This document shows positions 7,164-17,100 of a stretch of 27,333 nt of DNA, one piece after another (the first letter of the stretch is position 1; each line of letters starts with the position of its first letter). The notes below the pieces were generated by a model. That model was not told the DNA's origin and did no database searches. It worked only from the letters and a program-made list of their open reading frames with translations. The stretch is from positions 1-27,333 of IMG/VR virus record IMGVR_UViG_3300042992_001024; one strand, written 5' to 3'. The DNA comes from a virus. The position numbers and the translations under genes are program-made.

Positions 7164-8135
7164 ATGGCTGATTTCTCATATAATTCTGATATCTCCCCTT
7201 TGAAAGGGTCTTATTTTTCTGACGTGTCAAGATCGACAAACTTGTCTGATAGGGAGAAATCTTTCCTTACTGAAAAATATGGGGCAGCAATAAATGCCTC
7301 GCTAGACTCACAGATTAAATCTATTAGTGGTGTAATAAAGTTTCAGCAAGAACAGCGACAAGCTGATCTTGAATTCAAACGGGCACAACTTGCTTTAGAC
7401 GAGACCCGTAGGAAAATTCAGAACGAGATGGAAATGGAGCAGGTTCTACCTAAGATTGAACCTTTACTTACGGGCCTTATGAACAATAAGGAAATCGATT
7501 CAGCTACTGCGATTGCTGAAGGGGAAAAACTTAGGCTTCAATTCTCACCTTACACATTAAAAAATCCCGCACTAAATAGTGTGTTCGATAATTTTGTTAA
7601 GGGAGTAAATACAAGGAATGCTAATTCTACTATTATTACTAATCTTGCTGCAAAGGCAGCTGAAGATGGTGATGTTAAAGCAGCCGAAGACATCTTGAGA
7701 AGTAAAGACCCTAATTCGGCTATTACTCGACTGGCTCAATCACAAGCTGAAATCAACAAACAAGCGGGTAGTTTGAAACAACAAGAGGAAGCTGGCAAAA
7801 CATTTAGAGCGCAGAACAAAGCTCAATTGTCCGTGCTCAATTCACAGCTCGACACGATCCTCAAAATGAAACCTGAATCCCTAACCACGCCCACTCAAAG
7901 TGATGGAGCGTTCGGTTCTTCGGCAGCAGAAAATAAAGGACCATCATTTACTAAACAGCAGAAGGATACTTTAGAAATCATTCTCAAAAAAATGAACCCC
8001 TCTATGAGGAATAAAGACTTTAGCGGAGTTTCCCCCGAAGATATGTATAACGATACATTGGAGGGAACTTACTTAAAGATCGATGAACTTACTGGAGGAA
8101 CTCCACAATCTACCATCTTCAAAAAATCAGAATAA
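7164..8135 (+). CDS. Putative coiled-coil internal virion protein
   Basis: A 323-residue, mostly helical protein of unknown family. Residues about 40-95 (KYGAAINASLDSQIKSISG, then FQQEQRQADLEFKRAQLALDETRRKIQ) form a long charged coiled coil. A helical middle with acidic repeats follows (AAKAAEDGDVKAAEDILRS), then a Gln-rich segment. The start at 7164 follows the stop of the previous gene by one base and has no Shine-Dalgarno sequence, so translation is probably coupled. It lies directly before the giant ejection-type protein gene, which makes a role as an internal virion or ejectosome component likely. No enzymatic motif is visible. Confidence 0.6.
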   Translation: MADFSYNSDISPLKGSYFSDVSRSTNLSDREKSFLTEKYGAAINASLDSQIKSISGVIKFQQEQRQADLEFKRAQLALDETRRKIQNEMEMEQVLPKIEPLLTGLMNNKEIDSATAIAEGEKLRLQFSPYTLKNPALNSVFDNFVKGVNTRNANSTIITNLAAKAAEDGDVKAAEDILRSKDPNSAITRLAQSQAEINKQAGSLKQQEEAGKTFRAQNKAQLSVLNSQLDTILKMKPESLTTPTQSDGAFGSSAAENKGPSFTKQQKDTLEIILKKMNPSMRNKDFSGVSPEDMYNDTLEGTYLKIDELTGGTPQSTIFKKSE

Positions 8136-8171
8136 CATTCTACACCCCCACATAATAGAAAGAGTACTGCT

Positions 8172-11100
8172 ATGACAGAACTAGACAAATTGCCTCCGTT
8201 GGAGACAGAAAACACAACTCCAGCTGAACCCGAATTCAAAGCCTTTTCAGATTGGAAAACAGATAATTCATCAGGAGACCCGATTAAAGATCGAGTAGAG
8301 TGGGGCAACTATGTTAGGGAGAAGTATATCGATGCTGGTTCTTATGATGATCAAGTTGAACTTGAAATCCGTCAGACAACTAAAGACCGTCTCGTAGCGG
8401 GTGGTCTGATTCAGGAGGGGGATACAGAAACTGTGGATAGGTTGTACGCCGCTCCAGAAGTGGATCTTGACACTAAACTGAAAAAGATCCAGTCAACGTT
8501 TGATTATGATACTCCTGAATGGGAAGCGGCGACTAAGTACCTTTCTTTTAAAGAAGTAAATCCAGAAGGCTCTGAAGTTGACGAATCAATTAAACAGCGT
8601 GGGGAACAATATCGCGTTCAAGCAGAATCAATTGCTGATCGTTATTACAATGACGCGAAACGCAGGATGGTATTGAACGGAGAAATCCCCATCGCAAAGA
8701 TCATTAACGAAAAGGGAGAACAAGATTATATTATCGGAAGCACTTTCGATAAAAACAATTTGGGTGAGTCTATTAGAAACAGTAAAGTTGGTGATGTCTC
8801 TTTTGCAGATGCCCCTAATATTGTTTCTAAATCTAGAATCCCTAAAGGATATAACGAAGAAGCCTATAAAGTTGAACGATATGTTCAAGCTATGGGCGTA
8901 ATCGAAAACATTTGGGGTGGCCTAACCAATTCTTATATGGATCGTTATGGAGACGATCTTGCAGAAGCGGATAGAGAAAACCGTAAATTAACGGATCAAC
9001 AAAAGCCCGACTTTTCTTCAATTAGACGTGATGTAAATAAACTACTTCCAGATAACGAAGGTTTTACAGACGAAGAAATTGAGAAAGCATTTACTCAATC
9101 GGCCCTTATGAGGGCTAATTCTAAAAATAAGTTTCAAGTTTACGACGACCCTGAAGAGGCTTATAGAAACGTTCGCAGTGTAGGATTTGCTTCCCCTTTA
9201 GTGAACCCTGCAACTATGGCAAATGAAGAAAAGTTCAATCTTGCTGTAAATAAAAACCCGTATCTTTCTGAGGAACAGAAAGATTATCTTAACACTACTC
9301 GCGAACCTTTCATTCAAGCGAACTTTGAACACTACGATAAGACGCTTACTGAATCTGATAAGTTGTCGGAAAAGTGGTTGAACGCCCTCCAATCTGGACG
9401 CGCTTCTGGCATGAAGGACTACCAGATTCTCGATCAGTTCACTAGCGACAAAGATAACTTTAATGAAATGTCGGCCCGTATTTCGGGCGTTGCAGAATCT
9501 GTTCTCGATGGATTTGGAGAACTCGTAGCCTCTATTCCTATGTTGGCTGGAGCCGATTGGGCTCGAGACTACATGATTGATAATATCAAAGAGCGCAACA
9601 ATCGACGCTCAGTTGCCCGTCTTTTTGGTACTGAATTCGGAATGGGTCAGGACTTCATGGAAGCTATCGCCCCTATGCTAACTGATGTTGGGGCCACTGC
9701 ACTCCTTTCACTTGCTACTGCTCCTGTTGCTGGAGCGGGTGGTGCGGCATTTGCTTCAGCCAAAGCTGGAGCCCGCCTCACAGCGAAAGGATTATTGAAG
9801 TCGATGACTTCAAATGTCTTCCGTCAGCTCCCCACAGAAACGCTTGAGCAAGCATCTAAACGAGTTATTGCAGAGGGACTTATCAAAGAGTCAACGAAAG
9901 AAGCAGGTACGAAGGGTGCGATGGCGGCTATCAATGCGTACAATAGCTCTCTGGTTTCAAGTATTGGGACTACTTCAGCAGTAGCGTTGCCAGCATTCAA
10001 CCGTTCAGCTGGATCTACATACGCCACTGTTTATTCACAGCTTCAGCAAGATGGTAAACTTACACCAGAACAAATGCACGATCGGGCATTGGGTGCTGGT
10101 CTTACTAGCGGGGCCATTACTGCTGCGATTACATCAACCTTTGGTGCTTTGGGTCGCGGTAGTCTTGAAGACGCTCTATTAGGTGGGGCTACAAAACGTC
10201 AAATTAAAAACATCATAACTCGTTTGGCTAAGGTTGATGATATTAAGGACGAAGTGTTCACTAAAGTTGTAGCATCAACAATGAACGATACACTAAAGAA
10301 ATTTAGTGGTGCTAATTTTGCAAAGGAAATTGGGAAGAATGCATTTGACGAAGGGTCTGAAGAAGCTCTCGACGAGTTCATTAACGGATTTGTTACAGAT
10401 GCCGCTACAGATCAAGATACTCCATTCCTTGAACGATTGGAACAAGCGGGACGTGCCGCAATTTTAGGGGGTGTATTAGGTGGAACTGTTCCAGCATTGA
10501 AAGCCATCAAGAGTACTGTTGCAAGTGAGAGTACACCAGACCAACGACTTTCGACTGAACTTCAATTCGCTAAAGACATTAGCGATAGGCTTGCAGAGAC
10601 AAGCCCCGTCTCTGCTCAGACAGTGCGCTCTATCCTCACAGCTCCACGTGCTGGTCGCGCAGCCTATGCCGCTGGTAAATTGGCGGAAGCTAGAGCATTA
10701 GCCAACCCCCCTCAAGTTCCAGTTCAAATTGAAGAGCAAGTAACACCTGAAGGCACTACTGTAAAAGAAGAAGCTGGCGCAGATTCTGATGAATCATCTC
10801 CAGTTGTTCTGACTCCTCAAGGTCTTATTACTGCTGGTAAGGAACCAGCAGTTGTAGTTGTTCCAGACGAAGTAGTTTCGGGACCAAAACCAGAAGAGGA
10901 GCAACAAGCTGCTAAAGAAGGACAACTCGTCGATATTGAAACGGAAACTGTTTCTCCAGAGATTCCGCTTTTGGAAAATCAAGAAGAACAAAAAGTAGTA
11001 GAGCCAACTGAATCCGCTACTACCGCATTTGATTCGACCCAAAAAGCTGACCCACTAATTGTGGACCTCATTAAAAAGAAATTGGCGAGTGCTACACCAG

Positions 11101-14100
11101 AAGAAATCAAAGAGGCTACTAAACAAGAACTCATTATTCGTCCAGCGAAAGAACAAGATGTAAAGTTACCATCCAGAGCAACACTATCACCCCCGATTGA
11201 TATAACAGTAGAGGTTGTAGACAACAAAGAGAAAGCCAAATCCGCGTTGAACTTCATTAACTATAATCGGGAACTAAGAAAAGATGTACCGAATCAGAAT
11301 TCTCTGACTATTGAATCAGACGATGTTAAGAAGATTACTTCTAAAGTTTCTCTTTTTAATTCGACGCCAGATGCTGCTGCTAGATACATGTTTAATACTG
11401 TGTCCGATTTGAAAGCCGCTCAGTTGGAAGACTCTAACGAAGTAGGTTCCGAAGAGCCAGTTGTTACAGCACCAGTAGCTACAACAACTAAAAAAGTTGC
11501 GGGCAAAAAACAGCCAAAAGCTGAACAGCCAAAAGCTGAACAGCCAAAAGTTGAACAACCAAAAGCTGAGAAACCCAAAACCGCTGTTTCACAAGTGATA
11601 GCAGAAGAGGCTGAAATTATTATGGAGCGTCTCGCTAACGCTGGCGCACTCGTACGATTCAAAAAGAGCGCACGATATGGAATGCCTTTAGGATTTGATT
11701 CGGACACTAAACAATCCGAATGGTCAGACCAATTGGCTAAACGAGTCTTCAGCAAATATAAACCACTTAAAGCTGAAGAGGTATCTGAGATCTACCAAAT
11801 TCCTCTAGTCCTTACTAAAGTTGGTGAAACCAAATCTTTGAGTTGGTGGAATCCGTTTACGGAAAGTTTTGAGACTAATAAAAATATTAAGTATCGTACA
11901 GTAATAGACGGAGGAACTCCAATTGGTCTATTCGACAATAACCCGCTGACTGTTGCGGCTATGTTGAAACAAGAACTTCCAGTTTTTGTACCTTCAACTT
12001 TTGATGGTGAGATTAACGAAGCAATTAAGGTCGATGAGATAACTAAACAAGTTTATGATGTAAGATTTCCAGCAGCCAGTGATGGACTTACAGAAATTTC
12101 TATTGTTCATAAAGACGGGAATAAGACGGATTCAAATCCAATTTCAAAAACAGTTAGTAATCTTTTTGAATTTGTAAGTGGATTAAAACCCCCGATCGAT
12201 TCGTGGATTGGAATACACCGCGACCTTACAAATCTTGCAGATCAGGAAACTAGACTGTCTTCAACTACTTATTATGAAGCAGTTGATAGGGTAAATAGAT
12301 TCTTTGGTGATGTGTACACTAATCTTGGAAATGTTGCTGATACGAATAAAAGAATGGTAGGCCCATCTAGAGCCTTCCTCAAACTTCTAGGATTCGGAGA
12401 CCCTAAAAAAGGGCTTACACGATCTCAAGTATCTGACGCAAATGAGATGGCGATTATCGAGATCATTCCCGAATTCCATTTAACTTTGTTTAAGGGGGAA
12501 CTTTACCAGACTCTACAAGCACAAGGAATTCTTAAGGATGAAGGCTGGTTCTCTGCTGAAACACCTATGATGGGTAAAAGAGGTTTATTGGGAATGATCG
12601 GAGTATCTATAGAAAGAGAATATAGTATTGAACCACAATCAGTACAGCAATCACGCAATATTCTTCTTGATCGGATTAAGGTTCCAGAGGATTTTAAATT
12701 GCCTAAAGATCTTTTAGATAGATCTCCGACAGAATTAAAGGCTTACTTCCTACTTAAAAAAGGATTTAAGAAGGGGCAAACAATTCCAAAGATCGAGGAT
12801 CAAAATGTAACTGCAGAGAATCTTAATACTGATTCTGCTAATGTTGTACTTGATCAGTTTATTTATAATTCAATCAACGATAACCTTTCTCGTCCAGATA
12901 AATCAGGACGATTCCCGAATGTACCAGCAGTCATAAAACGAATTAGCAATCGGGTTATCGAGCGTGTTAAATATAAAACTCAAACGGCTCAAAATTCTGA
13001 TATCTTTAGCCGCCTACAATACGAAGATGACGGCACTATACTGGACTCCAAAGAGTTCTACGATGCACTGGCAGAGATGTATGGTATCGAAGAAGTTACT
13101 TACGAGAACATTCACTCCTCACTAGATGCCCTCAAAGCGGGAGAAGTATTCCGTGAAATTAGATCAGATTTAGAAAATCTTCTCCGTTCTAATGAAGGTG
13201 TGGGGGTATCCAAATCTCTTAGAGATCTTGCAAAGAAGACAGTGTTCAGATCAGATCCATCTGTAGTGGAGAACATGTTCCCTGTAGATGTGTTCCGATC
13301 CATTGCACATTGGGCCTCGACAAATAAGCAGACTACTGCTGATTCATTTAGGTTTAGGCGGCAATTGCTTGACCACTTCCCTGTTGCTAACGAACAAAGC
13401 AAACGAGTTCACGATGCCTTTGAGGCATCAGGTGCGTTTGCTTACAGGTTCAAGCGAGTTGCTGATAAGGGTACTATTAATATGCTCATTCGTAACGGAA
13501 TGACAGAACAAGAAGCCAACTTTGTTCTTGAACAGCGCAACCTTAAACGGATCGTTGAAAAGACTGGAGCTACTGAACAGGAAGCCGACAGCATTCTACG
13601 CTCACAACGCGCAGCACAATCAAGTTACTCCGCCCCATCTTTCATCAACGAGAAACACAGACAGTTCTATCGTGGAATTAATGAGGCAGAGATCAATCGA
13701 TTGGGAATCGAAAGCGGCAACTCAGAGAGTGTCATCAACGCTCTTAAAAAGATCTCTAAAGAAAGCAGCAATGAGCAAAACAAAGCTGTTGCCCTTCTTC
13801 TCCTCCGCTTCCAAAGCGCACTCCGCAATGTACGATTCGTAATTACGGACATCCCATCCAATCGAGCAGGATCGTTCTATCGTGGAATGGACGGTGCGAA
13901 TATGGTAATGGTCAACAAAGCTGGCTATTATGGGAACGGAGTCGAGTCAGTAATCCTACACGAATACCTCCACGCAGTTACTGTAGATGTACTTACTAGA
14001 CCCGAATCAAGTCTGACTCCTGCTCAACGCAGTGCAAAGACACGACTCAGGGGTCTGATGCAACTCGCCAATAAATCATATACTTCTTACCGTAATAAGA

Positions 14101-17100
14101 ATGGAGTTGGTCTGGTTGAGTTTGAGGCAGCTATGGTCAATCTTGAAGAGTTCGTAGCTACATTCTTCTCTTCACCAGATTTCCAGAAGCAACTCAAGAT
14201 GCTTCGCCAAACGGAAAAGGAAGGGCGTAACTTCTTTATCCGAATCTACGATGCAATTCTGGATATCTTTGGAATCAAACCAAAGAGCGACATCGACAAA
14301 GCATTCTCTGATCTAGTTGATCTAGCTTCCGTTGCCAACATCGACGGGTACAGAACTCTCGAATCTCAAATTGATAGATCTATTGCAGAGGCCCGCAACA
14401 ATGGAGCATCCCGCCGAATTGTTCCAGTCAATCGAGTAGAGACTGATCGCGAGATTGAATCACGCCTGTCCTCTTTTGAAGGGTTTGACTCACTAGATGA
14501 GGCAACTCCAGAACATCAAGAAGCAATCGACATCCTAATCAATCAAGCAGTCCGATCTCTCGTCCCTGCTAATGTTGAGGTAACTATCTTCGACACACAG
14601 AAAGAAGCAGATGACAACGGTATCTTTGGTGACAGGCCAGAAGCCGCTGTCATTGCGGTATTGATGAAGGATAGTACTGGTAGATCAATACCATCTATCT
14701 TCGTCAATCGCGCCAACATGAGGTCGGCATTGCTTTCCCGCAACTCCGTTATCGATAATCCGACATCGGCAAAGGGGATACTGGAGGCTATCTTCGATGA
14801 AGAACTCACACACATCGCAGAGTTCTACGCACTATCTACAGAAGAAGTTGATGCTGTTGCCAGTACAATGAGCGACACAGACTTCGACGAGATCGTTGAC
14901 AAATATACTTCTATTCCAGAACGGCGTGACCAACTTAAAAATGCACTTCGTGGGGAGAATGGTGTAGAGATTAAGAATCAACTCGTCGGTGAGATGCTCC
15001 GCATGCACAGCCAGAAGATCACAAGGGGGTATACTTCTGAAGAGGATATCGCTTTCTTTGAAAGCAATCCAAGTATCATGAGTATTGCCTTCCGCTACAT
15101 TCGCGGGGTCTTCCGTAGGATGTATGCCAGATATAACCTCAATAAGAACAATCCAGAATTGGCGGCGGCTATCCACCGCATGTCTGCGGAACTTCGCTTC
15201 CTTCAAGAAGGCACATACAATTTGGAAACACATGCTTCGTTTGATCCGAACAATCCAGAAAACAATATCGAAATTCTTCGTCAGCGTTTCGCCGCAACTA
15301 GCGCAGACATCACTGAAGAGACTAGCGATGATGATATCATGAAGAGATTCAAAGGATTGTTCGACTCATTGGAACTTCCAGTCGCACTCTATAAGGGCGG
15401 GAATTACCAGCACATGAGTACTAAATGGCAACAATGGGTTAAGGGAGATGTTGACCCTCGTATTAGTCGCCTCCACAAACAACAGAAGTTCTTTGAACAA
15501 GCCACAGATGCTCTTGGAAAGTCGATGATGTCTCGTATTAGTAAACTAATTGAGCAGACATATGGTAAGACAGGCATCGATCCTTCGATCCTTTCTGCCG
15601 CAACAGGTACTACAGAGTTCATCCGCATCGATAAAGATCTTAAAAAGACCTATCGATTGGAATGGATTGACGCAGTTAAGAAGCGCAAAGATGCAGTTAA
15701 GAATGGTGAGATAGATCCTAAATGGACATCTGATGAGGCTCTTGCAGCTATGCGTAAGGCAATGCTAACTGATAAGATCGCGGCAGAAACTGATAGACTT
15801 CGTTCAGAAATTAGGGCGAAACAAGCTGACGCACTTCAGAAGATCTCTCAAGATTCTCCGCAACTTGCCGCCGCTCTCGTTGAGATGCGTAAGGTTACGG
15901 ATGCGATGTCCAAAACTATTAAGGACAAGTATAATCTTTCGGAGTCTATGCAGGTTAAGTTCGATAACAACATGGGTATCTACCTCACTAGATCTTATCG
16001 CGCATTCAATGAAGAAGGATACATCGAAAAGGTTCTCACATCTACCGACAAGAAGTTTGTAGAAATCAGACAAGAAGCATCCGAATACTTCCGCGATAAA
16101 TACATTAAGCGGTCAGCGAATAGTAAACTACGCCTGTCAGTCGCTAATGGAAAAGTTACGGGCAACCTTCCGATAACTAAAGAGAAGGCAATCGAACTGG
16201 CAACAGATGAAGTGGATAACAATCCCGCTATTGTGGCGCAGTTCATGGCGCAGTTCCTCCGCTCGTATTCTCCAGACTATCGTAGCAGAGCGGGTAGTCT
16301 CCCCAAAGGCGTGACTAAATCATTGATTGATAACCTCCGCCGCAAATCAAATCTCGATCCAAAAGTACGCAAGTTGTTGGGAGAGTATGATCAAGACACA
16401 GAAGGTGTGAACAACTTGCTTCGTACCTATTCGTTAGTTACTACAATGGTTGCTCGCCAATCGTTCTACAACAACCTCATTGCGATGGGTCAGATGCGTC
16501 CAGTTATTGGGCCAGATAACAATCCTGTTCTCGACGAGGACGGAGAACCAATGATGGAAGGGTTCCTACTTTCGGAAGATGATCTTCGTGAAAAGCTCAA
16601 GAAGAATCCAATGATGCAACAGGAGTATGTCAATATCCGAACTGGTAAGATATATACTCCAGACACAAAGGGGGAGATTCCATCGGGACCTGCTGGCGAG
16701 TATGATCCGACATACAACTATTACGGCCCGAAAGAAATGGTCGAGGGGATGCGTCGTATGTATACCCCTCCAGTCATTGACGAGAACCTTACTGGCGCAC
16801 AACGCGCAACATCGGGTGTCGTAAATATCTTTAGCGGACTTACGGGTCTATCGTTGGGGATCAAGACATTAGGATCTCTCCCGTTCTATCTCCGTAACAT
16901 TGCCAGCAACATGTTCTTCTTCGCACCAGCACAAGGATTCCTTAGATTTGATAAGATGTTTAAGGAGATTAAACTGGTAAAAGAAAAGTTCAAAGATCCA
17001 TATCAAATCGATGCGTATCAAGCAGAACTAATCTCATTGGGTGTTCTCAATAACGAGATGGCTTCTTCACTCGTTAAAGATATACTGAACAATAGTTTCA